From: Lewinellaceae bacterium
GTDB lineage: Bacteria; Bacteroidota; Bacteroidia; Chitinophagales; Saprospiraceae
DNA: 61,921 bases
Direction of reading: 5' to 3'
NCBI GenBank assembly: GCA_016711435.1
Contig: JADJSY010000042.1
Coordinates: 1-61,921 of the forward strand
Every line of letters starts with the position of its first letter. Position 1 is the first letter of the stretch. Positions 20,671 through 30,473 of the stretch are shown here, piece after piece. The notes under the pieces were generated by a model. The model saw only the letters and a list, made by a program, of their open reading frames with translations. It was not told the origin of the DNA and searched no databases. Both the position numbers and the translations under genes were made by a program.

Positions 20671-23600
20671 ATGATTTTTCATTTTACCACTGTATCGTGT
20701 CGAATGTCGTGGCTGATCACCGTCGCTTTTATGTTGTTTTTCAACCATGCCAATGCGCAGGCTACCCTTTCTTTCCCCGTCAACATACTGGAAGGAATCC
20801 AAAACGGGCAGATTACCGTTACCCACTCTGCACTTGACATTGGCATTATCGAGCATGCTTTCGATGGGGACCTGAACAGTTTGGCTCGGTCGGCAGCCGT
20901 GAATCCGATGACCGTGACGCTCCAAAGCACTTTTTTATTCCATATTACCGCCACGCGTTTCACCAACAACAGTGAACTATCCAAATGGACCGTGGAATCG
21001 GCGCTCACCCTTGTCGATTTGAATTCTAAAACCGGCTCTTACCATAAACTGGTGGATGCCGCATCCCACACAGGTTTTGCAACGTCGGAAAGAAGCGTCC
21101 TGGCCGATGCTAAATTTCTTCGGTTGACGATTCAAAAAGAATGTTGCGATGATTTTGTGCACCTGCAGGAATGGGGCATTACTGCTACTTCAAATGTCCA
21201 GGTTACAAGTATTTGCATGAAGCCAAGCCAGGTTCGGCTCATTCCAAACGCCCATTTTCAGCCCAATTGGTTCGCCACCGATGCGGACGGAAACGAGTTC
21301 CTGATCTCGTCGGATATTAGTTGGACCTCGAGTAATGAAGGGGTGGTCTCGGTGAACGCCTCAGGCGTGTTTGCCTCTACGGAAACCTCGGTGAAGCCAC
21401 CGTTTCAGCGTCCTGGAACGGCCTGAATTTTCAAACAAAAGTGAGGTTGTCTCCGATTTTATCTCCCTGCCTGCCCAAAAACGGGTGGTCAAGGTGGCGA
21501 TGATTATCATTGATCCGCCCATACCTGCGGCGGGCGGACAACGTTTTTCCGAACGGTTTTGGTCGTACAACGGCGGCCCCATGGCCCTGGCGCAGCAAAC
21601 CCGCGACTCCATGTACGCTGTCAGCGGCGGCACGGTGGATTATCAATTTGCCGAAATTCACGACGAGCCGAGCCTGATGACCCGCTTCGGCGGTACCGTG
21701 CTTACCGTGGATTCGATGTACCAGCTCTTCCTCGAACCCGGCCTGACGACCCTGCACCACGGCCGAACAACTCGGTCAATCCGATTTTTACAATGACCTG
21801 CTGAACAAGTACGATTTGTGCGGCAAAAGCAACAGCCACCAAATGGACGAGGTATGGGTATGGGCCATGCCCTTCATCGGCATGGGCGAAGCGGCCATGA
21901 CCGGCACCGGTGCATTCTGGATCAACGGGCCGGTGATTGGCGGCAATACCTGCACCGATCTGCTGCCGATCATGGGTTTTAATTATGAACGATATGCCGG
22001 TTGTGCGCTGCACAACTTCACCCACCGCATCGAAACAACGATGTATAAACTGTTCCCCGGACAAGGCCGTTACGTTCCTTCCGACCCGCCGTACCCGCCT
22101 GCTCCCCAAAACCCGCTGCAAACGTTCATGCTCTACAATGCGCTGGAACCGGGAATGCCCACATCGGAACAGCCATTTCCCGCCAAACGGAATTGAAAAT
22201 TACGATTATGCGAACCTGACCATCGTACCGACTTATGCACCGAACTGGAAGCGATATCCGTATCTGTTTGATCAAACGGAACAGATCAACTGCTCTGCCT
22301 GGGGATGCGAGATCGACTGCGGCATCAATTACTGTAGTTGGTGGATGCGGCATATCCCGCATTTCCGGTGTGAAGACAAAACGGGTGTGCTCAACAATTG
22401 GTGGTCTTACATAATTGATTTCAACGAAGGCAAAGCCCTGGAAACACAAACGGCTGATTGCGACTGCAAAATGTTTGACGATGCCATTGCACATTGCGCC
22501 TCGAAAGGCGTTTTCCCCTGGCATGAATGGATTGGGCGGGTGCATATCAACGATCTGAACCACGCCTCCGGCAAAAGCCAATACTCCGATTTTACCAGCC
22601 AAACGCTGAACCTCACGTCGGGCGAGACGTATTCGGCCTCTCTGTCGGCCGGGTTCAGTTATTTCACCTACGACGAATATTTCCGGGTTTGGCTGGACCA
22701 AAACCTGGACGGGATTTTTGACGACAAGGAAAATTCGCCGAAGGCATCCTGCCCCGACCTGCCGATGGTACACCCGAGGCCACATTGCAGTTGACGAATG
22801 CACTCCACATTCCAGTCGGCCTTGGCCCCATTCAAAATGCGCGGATGCGGGTCAGCATGAAACGTGGCAGCTACCCGACGCCCTGCGAAACCATTCCTTT
22901 TGGCGAGGTGGAGGATTACAACGTGAACATCACCGGTACCATCGTCCACTGGATCAATTTGCAGGCACAAAACTGGTCGGCCCCCTCCAATGCCGTCCCT
23001 GGGCAGACCGGTAACAGCACCTTCGATCTGGTGAATGCCGGCACCCTGCCGGTTTCGGGCGGTTTTTCGGTGGGCGTTTTTCTTTCTTCCGATAATGTCT
23101 GGGGACCCAACGACCAGCTGGTCGGCAGTTTGTCGTATCCAAACCTGGGCATCGTCACCCTGCCCGGACAGTCTCTTCCATTCATTATCCCGGCGAATAC
23201 CGCCTCGGGTAATTATTTTTTGATCCTGCGGGCCGACTTCGCCAATCAGGTCATGGAATTGTACGAGGCCGATAATGAAGTGATTGTCCCGTTTACGGTA
23301 TTGCAATCAGGCGGGATAACTTGCCCATCCAAAGGCGATTTTCCCTGGCACGAATGGATAGCGCGGGTGAAAATAAAAGACCTGGACCACGCTTCCGGCA
23401 AAAGCCAATATTCCGATTTTACCGCCGAAACGCTGCATGTGAACGCGGGCCTGCCTGTGGACCTCACGCTCGGAACGGGTTTCAGTTACTTCACGTACGA
23501 CGAATACTGGACAATCTGGATTGACTATAACCAAAACGGCATTTTCGAAGATGTGACCGAAACCTTTGTTTCCCTCACTGTCCCGAGGCCCGCCAATGGC

Positions 23601-24904
23601 ACCCCATTTTATAGTGCAAACACCACGGCTTTTGTTCAAGGTGGTTTCACACAGGACCTTACCACCCGGATGCGTGTGGCCATGAAACGCGGTGCTTACC
23701 CTACTCCTTGCGAAAACTTTGCCTTTGGCGAGGTGGAAGATTACACGATCCATATCGCAGCCGGCGGTGGGCAGAGCAAACCGGATTTGAACCTCCTCAA
23801 CTTCCTGGCTGTCTCGTCCGGAGCGCAAGGAGCGATCGTTCCGTTCACGGTTGACCTGAGAAATTCCGGAACCGCCCACGCGATCGGCAATTATACCATC
23901 GGCGCATACCTTTCCACCGATAGCCAATTGGGCGCAAATGATGCTTTGGTTGGGGTGATTCCGACCGGAAACACGCCTATTGGCACGATTCCAAATGTGC
24001 AGGGAGCCATCACGGTGTCACCCAACCTCGCACCGGGCAACTACTTTTTTATCCTCAAAGCCGACATCGACAACAGCATTGCGGAATTGGATGAGCTGAA
24101 TAACCTGATTTCCCGGCCATTCACGGTCACAGCGGCTACGGGGGGAGGCGCTGACCTCGAATTGACATTGACCGCCGATAAAACAAACGCGGCCATTTAC
24201 AGCGAAGTAACTTATACATACACGGTTAAAAACACAGGCAATCAAACCATTGCGAATGCCGTGGTTTTCACAACCGTCTGTCCGTTAATCAATTCGGGCG
24301 TGCCTTTATCCTTTACCCAGGCTAACGGGCTTGTCTACGCAGGCGTCCCGGCAGCCCCGACGGTTGGCGCATATAACTATATCGAACAAGCCTGGACCAT
24401 CACGAATCTTGCTCCAGGACAATCTGGCAAACTGACTATAAAACTTTTCACCCTGACAGATGCAGAGCGGAAGGTGGTGGCTTTTAGTGGGGGAGCACAA
24501 TCCCCTGCCGACCCTGATTCGCAGCCCGCCGGTGTTCCCGCCAACTGTACGCCCACGCAAGACGACGAGGCTGTGTGGACCATCAATGCCGGGCAAAGTG
24601 CCCAGCGATCAGACACTGGACAAGCCGAAAATGACCCGTTGGAAACGCTTGATTTGCAATATTTCCCAATCCTGCGGACGAGTCGGTCTTTATCAATCTG
24701 GAACGCTGGCAAGGCAAATCCGCCATCTTCTTGATGTACAGCCCGTTGGGTATCAAGGTTTTGGAAAAGTATGTTGCGGAAATCCCGCTGTCTCCGTTTG
24801 TGCTCGACCTGTCGGGCATCCAGAACGGCCATTATTTTCTGAAAATGACCACGCCGGGCGAGCGGGCTGTATTTGGGCAACTGGTGGTGGCAGGGAGGTA
24901 TTGA
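20671..24904 (+). CDS. Giant T9SS-exported protein with GEVED, CARDB and DUF11 domains, multiple frameshifts
   Basis: The start is the ATG at 20671 with signal peptide (VAFMLFFNHANAQ). The order is: a discoidin-like segment; a Cys/Trp-rich unknown domain (about 21500-22450; MDEVWVWAMPF, WWMRHIPH); two GEVED domains (GEVEDYNVNI, GEVEDYTIHI); CARDB-type repeats (VPGQTGNSTFDLVNAG, VDLRNSGTAHAIG); DUF11 (ADLELTLTADK); and a T9SS type A sorting tail beginning FPNPADESVFINL and ending at 24904. The full product would be about 1,400 residues. At least five frame changes (about 21385-21470, 21770, 22150, 22740, 24640) occur at points where the homologous sequence continues, so sequencing indels are likely. 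It is probably a large surface or secreted protein of unknown target. Confidence 0.72.
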
Positions 24905-25002
24905 TGGGGGGAGGTAACCCAGTGTTCGTCATTGTGCATACAACGGACAACTGGGTTATTCCACTATTTTCCAGATCACCCCTCTTTCTTCCAAATAACC
25001 GA

Positions 25003-26079
25003 CTACAAAATCAAAACAGTTTTGGATCGCCCCACCAACTCCGGCGGGAACACCCCTTTTTCGGTAAAAATGTTCTGAGCGATCAGGTTGACCGCTGCAG
25101 CACAGGTATAACCCGTGGTACGGCTCATGGACGAGGTTTGGGTTTGTGCGTCGTAGCGATCCAGCATGTCATACTGAATACGTTTCATCTTACCCTCTTT
25201 TACACCTTCCACAATCACCTGCATGACCGTCAGTTCTTCTTCCGTTTCGCCCAGTTTCCATTCGTGAAACAGGATTTTGGAAGTAAATTGTAAGGGAGTA
25301 ATTTCAACGCCGTTGACGATTATCGGCACCTCTGAAAAAAAACCGCTTGCTTTCAAGGCGGCAATCAGATCCGCATGTCCCGGATAACGCAGCGTTTTTT
25401 CTTTCAGATCCGGAATATGCGTCATGGTAAATAAAAGACTCCGCAATCCATCGGTATTAAACGCTTCCAGCGTACCGATTTCATCAAAATCCATCAATTC
25501 CCGTTCGCTCAACGCCGGTTTGGTAACCACATGGCCGTTTTCCTTCAGCCTTGCAGGCCGCATGTATTCTTCAATAACGTCGACGGGAGAAAACGGGGCC
25601 TTGTATTCAAACGGCTTCTTCCTGCTTTTGGGAAGTCCACCTACGTAACACTCAAAATTCTTTACCTCCATGATTTGGTCATAGTAACCAAGTATCAGGT
25701 TGCTCATGCCGGGCGCAACGCCGATATCCGTAATTACGGTAACATTTTTCTGTCTTGCCAGTTCGTCCAGTTGAAGCGCATCTTCCGGGAAAAATGAAAT
25801 GTCAGCCACGTTTTTTCCGCATTGGATCACATGCTTCAGGGTTTCGTAGCCCATAAAACCCGGTACCGCCGTCACCACCAGGTCAAACGGTTGCAGCCAT
25901 CGATCATATTGGCTATATTGTTGAAGATCCGCCTGCACAACATGGATGCCGGCATTTCTGCTTTGCAGCAGTTCAAGATTCTGAGGGTTTACATCAAAAG
26001 AAGTGACAGTGTAATCCTTTGCCAGGTCTAAGGCGATGGTTCTGCCAACCATACCTGCTCCCAATATTGCAATGTTCAT
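25003..26079 (-). CDS. Saccharopine dehydrogenase-family oxidoreductase
   Basis: 358 residues from the ATG at 26079 (MNIAILGAGMVG). The longer frame to 26133 adds 18 residues before the Rossmann fold and is not preferred. The N-terminal NAD(P)-binding motif GAGMVGR, LVVTAVPGF and ITDIGVAPGMSN are typical of the saccharopine dehydrogenase/lysine 6-dehydrogenase group. Substrate cannot be assigned: candidates are lysine catabolism or carboxynorspermidine-like chemistry. It is intact, cytoplasmic and monocistronic. The 26134-26262 gap upstream holds nothing recognised. Confidence 0.75.
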   Translation of the reverse strand: MNIAILGAGMVGRTIALDLAKDYTVTSFDVNPQNLELLQSRNAGIHVVQADLQQYSQYDRWLQPFDLVVTAVPGFMGYETLKHVIQCGKNVADISFFPEDALQLDELARQKNVTVITDIGVAPGMSNLILGYYDQIMEVKNFECYVGGLPKSRKKPFEYKAPFSPVDVIEEYMRPARLKENGHVVTKPALSERELMDFDEIGTLEAFNTDGLRSLLFTMTHIPDLKEKTLRYPGHADLIAALKASGFFSEVPIIVNGVEITPLQFTSKILFHEWKLGETEEELTVMQVIVEGVKEGKMKRIQYDMLDRYDAQTQTSSMSRTTGYTCAAAVNLIAQNIFTEKGVFPPELVGRSKTVLIL

Positions 26080-26262
26080 AAGCGGCTTTACGATTTGTTT
26101 TCTTGCCTCAAATGTCTGAAATATTATCGCCAACCGATCATTTTTTTTCTGTTTTTCGTCCTGGAGTTTGTTAAAAACGCAAGCAGGCTTTGTGTAGACG
26201 TTATACCCAGATTAAATATCTCTATCTTTCTAATACGATTATTTTAGTAATAATTTTTGTTT

Positions 26263-27129
26263 CTAAATTAACTCGAATATGAATCCGCCGGCGGGAGGGG
26301 GGGGAGGGGGGGGGGGGGGGCCTTCACATCCCTTTTGTTTTAATCTGAAATAGTTAACGCCGTTATATGAATCTGTATCGGTAAAAGAATAATGGCGTGT
26401 GCCGGATGAATTCCCTGCGCCTGCAACAGTACCGGATATTTGCCATTTTATAACATCTGCACTGTGTTCGATTGAAAAAGAGTCGTTGTTTATTTCGGTG
26501 GCGGTACTCCATTTTAAACTTACATTATTCCCTTCACATTGACCACTAAAGGATATTAATTCTACCGGCAGTACAAAATCGCAAGGATAGGTTGTAGCAG
26601 GAATTCCCGGGCCGAAAACGGTCATCTGTAAATTCATACAATTTAAGGAAGCGGGCGTAGCAGTATTACAATCGGTCGCTGACCTGTATGAATTCGAGAC
26701 GGTTGTTACTGTACCGGTATAAGTAACAGACCTGGACTGATTGCCGACGATCGGCGCAGGTACGCTAAAATCAAAGTTCCCGTTATTCTGGCCGGCGCAA
26801 GTTATTTGAGATTGAATGCCTATATTACTATCGTAACAGGTATTCACCCCAGATACTGTGACGGAATAAGCAAACTGTACATTATAATTATACCCGAAAG
26901 GGCAATTGGTTGTGTTGGGAACTATGTCAATTGGATTAAAGCTGATGTTTACCGCATATTCTCCGCAACCGGTTGCCTTAACGAGACATTGGGCATTGGC
27001 ATCGTTTATTTGACATGTTATATAAAAAACAATAATAAGGATAAACAACCTGTTTTTTCTTATATCGATAAAATTTATAATAGCACTTAAACTAATTGCT
27101 GGAAAACGTATATTCCCTGAACTTAACAT
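26263..27129 (-). CDS. Secreted protein truncated at a poly-G/C tract
   Basis: The start is chosen at the ATG at 27129; the hydrophobic leader ends NDANAQ. Two-thirds is a Cys/Asn/Thr-rich beta-type sequence of no recognised family. The last recognisable part (LPVELISFSGQCEGNNVSLKWSTATEIN through SYNGVNYFRLKQK) is the conserved pre-sorting region of Bacteroidota T9SS proteins, which normally continues TDFDG and a sorting tail. Here it runs into polyproline encoded by the G-tract at 26293-26320 and stops at 26263, so the T9SS tail is lost. Confidence 0.6.
   Translation of the reverse strand: MLSSGNIRFPAISLSAIINFIDIRKNRLFILIIVFYITCQINDANAQCLVKATGCGEYAVNISFNPIDIVPNTTNCPFGYNYNVQFAYSVTVSGVNTCYDSNIGIQSQITCAGQNNGNFDFSVPAPIVGNQSRSVTYTGTVTTVSNSYRSATDCNTATPASLNCMNLQMTVFGPGIPATTYPCDFVLPVELISFSGQCEGNNVSLKWSTATEINNDSFSIEHSADVIKWQISGTVAGAGNSSGTRHYSFTDTDSYNGVNYFRLKQKGCEGPPPPPPPPPAGGFIFELI
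26293..26320. repeat. Poly-G tract (28 bases, two A interruptions)
   Basis: G3-A-G8-A-G15 on the plus strand, in an otherwise ordinary coding context. It encodes the Pro run near the end of the preceding minus-strand gene and replaces the expected T9SS tail. It could be a slippage-prone switch, or an artefact such as dark-cycle G calls or a false join. Confidence 0.7.
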
Positions 27130-27335
27130 TTGTTTTTTGTTTAATACTAATGGTACAATAATTATGGCAATTTTGGACGCTGCAAATGTCATGGCTATTT
27201 GTTGTTTAAATGTTACATGGTTGACTAAATGACTTACATGATTCACACTATTTTCTACCTTCGATCCTATAAATTATAGTCAGTACAAAGTGCTTTTTGA
27301 ATGAGCAGGCATGTTAATTCACTGCTCCAAATACC

Positions 27336-27415
27336 GAGAGTGTTCAAGAAAGTGTGGCACACCCGCTACTACATTGATTACACTACCCTAATTTAGGGGC
27401 CTTTTCGAACACGCT
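27336..27415. repeat. Intergenic hairpin, family 3 (TGTTC...GTGTGGCACACC)
   Basis: GAGTGTTCAAGAAAGTGTGG with GCACACC, then a loop containing TTGATTA and TAATTTA, then an imperfect complementary arm ending CGAACACGCTC. It is a degraded relative of the better-preserved hairpin at 33802-33903. It occupies most of the 27247-27454 gap. Confidence 0.55.
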
Positions 27416-27469
27416 CCAAACATCTCAACTATCAACGTTCTCAACCGCTCAACTTTGAGTTTTCACATC

Positions 27470-27979
27470 ATGGAACAAGAACTCACCCTCGAATTCATTT
27501 CCCAATCCATTTTCCGCATAGATGAAAACACCCACCGTATCCACCTTTGCCTGGAAGCCTTGCCGGAAGAGGCAATCTGGCAGCGACCCAATGCTTCCTC
27601 CAACAGTATCGGCAACCTGATACTGCATTTGTGTGGAAATATCGGGCAGTATGCCGTGTCGAGCCTGAGTGGCAGGGCAGATGCGCGGCAGCGGGATGCT
27701 GAATTTGCCGCCACAGCCGGGCCTGGAAAACTTGCGTTGCTGGAACGTTTAACTGAAACCGTGGAGGACGCCAAAGCCTGTATAAAACTCCTGGATGCAA
27801 CCGAACTACTGCGGATGCGCATGGTGCAGGGTTTTCAATTGTCAGGCATGGGCATCATTATCCATGTGACGGAACACTATTCCTACCACACCGGACAAAT
27901 CGCTTTCTGGACCAAATATTTGCAGGATCGCGACCTGGGTTTTTACGCCGGAATAGACCTAAATGTGAAGAATTCGTAA
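27470..27979 (+). CDS. DinB-superfamily four-helix protein
   Basis: About 169 residues from MEQELTLEFISQS; an in-frame start at 27455 would add five residues. Candidate metal-binding His are at LILHLCGNIGQY and in HVTEHYSYHTGQI, the pattern of DinB/YfiT-like putative metal-dependent hydrolases or thiol transferases. It is intact and cytoplasmic. The name DinB here is the four-helix-bundle superfamily, not DNA polymerase IV (a real dinB polymerase is at 50406-51491). It precedes the prenylquinone operon but is separated from it by a long hairpin. Confidence 0.75.
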   Translation: MEQELTLEFISQSIFRIDENTHRIHLCLEALPEEAIWQRPNASSNSIGNLILHLCGNIGQYAVSSLSGRADARQRDAEFAATAGPGKLALLERLTETVEDAKACIKLLDATELLRMRMVQGFQLSGMGIIIHVTEHYSYHTGQIAFWTKYLQDRDLGFYAGIDLNVKNS

Positions 27980-28004
27980 TCTGCTGAACCACATGCGGTT
28001 ATTT

Positions 28005-28150
28005 GGGTTTGATAGTTTGCGGGTTTGATGAGGTTTGATGGTTTGATGGTTTGATGGTTTGAGGTGGTAACCTGAGCCTAGAGATACCACCTCAAACCAT
28101 CAAACATCCAAACCATCAAACCATCATCAAACCATCAAACCATCAAACCC
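28005..28150. repeat. Intergenic hairpin, family 1, arms of GTTTGATG units
   Basis: The left arm repeats GTTTGATG four to five times and ends GAGGTGGTAACC. The loop is TGAGCCTAGAGA. The right arm is TACCACCTC followed by CAAACCAT units complementary to the left arm. It fills the 27980-28167 gap directly upstream of the prenylquinone operon, where it could attenuate read-through or shape the leader. Confidence 0.8.
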
Positions 28151-28167
28151 ATCTCAAACCCTCTTGC

Positions 28168-29343
28168 ATGGCTACACCAGTTTATGACATCCTCATTATC
28201 GGCTCTGGACCAGCCGGCGCCACATCGGCGCGTTTTGCCGCGAAAATGGGCCTCAAAGTGTTGCTCATCGACAAACGCCAGGAACTCGGTGCGCCTATCC
28301 AGTGTTCGGGGGCGGTTAGCCGGCACGCATTGGAAGAGGCGGGCGTCGAGCCGAATGCGGAATTTATTCACGAAGATATTTACGGGTTCAGCATTTATAA
28401 CCAGGAAGGTAAAAGCACGGTCATCGATTACCGGGAAATCAAACCGGATGAATATGGCACGGGCGACGAACGCAAACCGCTGGGCTACGTGGTGGATCGC
28501 CGCCGCTTCGACCGTTACCTGATGACCCAGGCCGAACGCGCCGGTGTGGAAGTTTGGTTGAAAACCGAAGGCCTGGGCTACACACCGGGCAAAGACGGGA
28601 GTTGCGAGGTACAATTGCGCCGTTTCAACCGGTTATTGAAAGTCAAAGCCAAAGTATTGGTCGGGGCGGACGGCCTCCAGTCGCAGGCAGGCAAATGGGC
28701 CAATCTGCGCACGCATATCCCCTTGCGTAACCTGGCATCTTGCCTGCAGTTTATCGTTGATGGCGTAGAAACCAACGGCCTGCTCGAAATCATTACGGGA
28801 CATCGCTGGGCGCCGGGCGGTTATGCCTGGGTTTTCCCCAAAGGAAACGGCTATACCGAAATCGGACTCGGCGTGGTGCGCACCATGACCAACCGGGATG
28901 CACAGTGGCACCTCGATCAGTTTATTCAAAAATCATTTTTTAAGGAGCGCTTTAAAAACGCGCGCATTCTGGAAATCCAGGGCGGCGGCGTCCCGCTTGC
29001 AGCGCCCCTGAGAACGCAATATGCCGACAATCTTATTCTGGTCGGCGACGCTGCCCGGCACGTCAATCCTATCACGGGCGGCGGCATCCATACGGCCCTA
29101 AGCGGCGGACGAATCGCCGGTGAATTCCTCGCCGAACTGATTCAAAGCGGGAAAAAAACCGACAAAGCCAACCTGAAATCTTACCAGGATCGATGGCTTG
29201 ACGCAAGTGGCCATAAAATCTGGCAACTTTACGGCGAAAAAACAGCCATTTTCAGGAATAAAGACATACCCTTACGCGACGAACAACTGTACCAAACTAT
29301 GTCCGGGTATTTCAGTCCTGATTCTTCATACAAAAAAATCTGA
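28168..29343 (+). CDS. Geranylgeranyl reductase-family flavoprotein
   Basis: 391 residues. The FAD-binding Rossmann motif is GSGPAGATSARFAAKMGLKV, with a second FAD site LVGDAARHVNPITGGGIHTA. The GGR-typical substrate-side stretch APGGYAWVFPKGNGYTEIGLGV matches the P-x-x-Y-x-W-x-F-P signature. The family reduces isoprenoid double bonds (geranylgeranyl to phytyl) on diphosphates, lipids or chlorophyll precursors. It is the first gene of a tight plus-strand operon: the ferredoxin follows after 7 bases, then two methyltransferases and a homogentisate-type prenyltransferase. This context suggests it supplies a saturated or part-saturated side chain for a prenylquinol or tocopherol. The frame is intact. 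Confidence 0.85.
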   Translation: MATPVYDILIIGSGPAGATSARFAAKMGLKVLLIDKRQELGAPIQCSGAVSRHALEEAGVEPNAEFIHEDIYGFSIYNQEGKSTVIDYREIKPDEYGTGDERKPLGYVVDRRRFDRYLMTQAERAGVEVWLKTEGLGYTPGKDGSCEVQLRRFNRLLKVKAKVLVGADGLQSQAGKWANLRTHIPLRNLASCLQFIVDGVETNGLLEIITGHRWAPGGYAWVFPKGNGYTEIGLGVVRTMTNRDAQWHLDQFIQKSFFKERFKNARILEIQGGGVPLAAPLRTQYADNLILVGDAARHVNPITGGGIHTALSGGRIAGEFLAELIQSGKKTDKANLKSYQDRWLDASGHKIWQLYGEKTAIFRNKDIPLRDEQLYQTMSGYFSPDSSYKKI

Positions 29344-29350
29344 ACCGTAC

Positions 29351-29578
29351 ATGGCCAGGAAAGAACCTGTTGTTTTTTTTATCGGATGGAATGCCTGCAT
29401 CAATTGCGGCGCCTGCGTGGCGGTATGTCCGCAGGAAGCAGGCTTCATTAGCGCGTTCGATACGATCGCCGTCAATACGCCCTGCGACATTGTTTGTATG
29501 GCCTGTGAAAAAATTTGTCCCGTCAGCACCATCACGCATCAAAAAGCAAGCGAACACCATGAGACTCATGCAGCATAA
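29351..29578 (+). CDS. Small 2[4Fe-4S] ferredoxin
   Basis: 75 residues from the ATG at 29351 (MARKEP). CINCGACVAVCP is a full C-x2-C-x2-C-x3-C-P cluster motif; the second set is CDIVCMACEKICP. It lies 7 bases after the geranylgeranyl reductase gene and overlaps the start of the methyltransferase by about 20 bases. The position suggests it is the electron donor for the reductase. The longer frame from 29198 is a shadow of the reductase gene. Confidence 0.82.
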   Translation: MARKEPVVFFIGWNACINCGACVAVCPQEAGFISAFDTIAVNTPCDIVCMACEKICPVSTITHQKASEHHETHAA

Positions 29579-30470
29579 AAAAGAGGCCTGGTGGTTCTAC
29601 CGCTTCTTGTCTGTTTTTTACGATAAATACGTCAACCCCCTGTTCTGGACGCCGCAAATGCGCGATCAATCGCTGCAATTGGCCCGTCTCGACGACCCCG
29701 GCCTGCATGTCGTCGACGTCGGCTCGGGAACCGGCTTTACCACCTTAGGCATTGTGCAGTTCGTGAAAGCAAGTCATGTATACTGTGTAGACCAAAGTCC
29801 CCACCAGATGGCCAAGGCTAAAGACAAACCGGAACTATCGGATTGCCATTTCCAACTCGGCGACGCGGAAAACCTGCCTTTCGACAACGATCACTTCGAC
29901 CGCTACGTATCGGCAGGCAGCATCGAATACTGGCCCAATCCCGACCAGGGTATCCGGGAGGCCTACCGGGTCATCAAGCCCGGAGGCGTCGCTTTGCTGA
30001 TCGGCCCGCTGGAACCCGACAGCCGGATCGGTCGGTTTTTTGCCGATGCCTGGATGCTTTTTCCCAGCGACCGGGAATACAGGCAGTGGTTTGAAGAGGC
30101 CGGTTTCACAGACATTCAAGTGGAATACATTCGCCCCCAATGGTACCGCCGCAAAGCGGAATACGGTATCGCCATCGCCGGCAAAAAACTGGATCCGGGT
30201 GTTTCACCGGGTCAGGCGACCGCCCGTGTGATACCAGAACCGGAAAAAATGACCCTGGGACGTGCGCTGCAATTGTTCTGGCGGGTGCTGATCGGCTCGC
30301 TGGCAGGATTTATATTTATTCCCGCTGCATTGTTTGGCTATCTGCTGCGCTTATTTGCCCCGCAGGAAAACATACCGGAACAATACCGCGAACGCCTGAA
30401 TTTTCATCAGATTTTGGCGCTGCTGGTGATAATCGGCTTGTTAGCCGGACTTATCTGGTATATTTTTTAA
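29559..30470 (+). CDS. MPBQ/MSBQ methyltransferase homologue of plant VTE3 type
   Basis: About 303 residues. Nearly the whole sequence follows the plant chloroplast VTE3/APG1 pattern: QHKKEAWWFYRFLS, VVDVGSGTGFTTLGIV (SAM motif I), DQSPHQMAKAK, GDAENLPF, the RYVSAGSIEYWPNP block, GIREAYRVIKPGG, WMLFP and WYRRKAEYG. Even a C-terminal membrane anchor is present (LAGFIFIPAALFGYLL and a final helix). VTE3 adds a methyl group to the 2-methyl-6-prenyl-benzoquinol ring in plastoquinone and tocopherol synthesis. Plants and archaea use this type; cyanobacteria use an unrelated enzyme. The start is set by the match QHKKEA; its overlap with the ferredoxin suggests coupling. Confidence 0.85.
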   Translation: MRLMQHKKEAWWFYRFLSVFYDKYVNPLFWTPQMRDQSLQLARLDDPGLHVVDVGSGTGFTTLGIVQFVKASHVYCVDQSPHQMAKAKDKPELSDCHFQLGDAENLPFDNDHFDRYVSAGSIEYWPNPDQGIREAYRVIKPGGVALLIGPLEPDSRIGRFFADAWMLFPSDREYRQWFEEAGFTDIQVEYIRPQWYRRKAEYGIAIAGKKLDPGVSPGQATARVIPEPEKMTLGRALQLFWRVLIGSLAGFIFIPAALFGYLLRLFAPQENIPEQYRERLNFHQILALLVIIGLLAGLIWYIF

Positions 30471-30473
30471 ACC

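Noticed and set aside
28005..28150. Possible CRISPR array from repeated GTTTGATG units
   Set aside because: Units are contiguous with no spacers, they form the two arms of one palindrome, and no cas genes are nearby.
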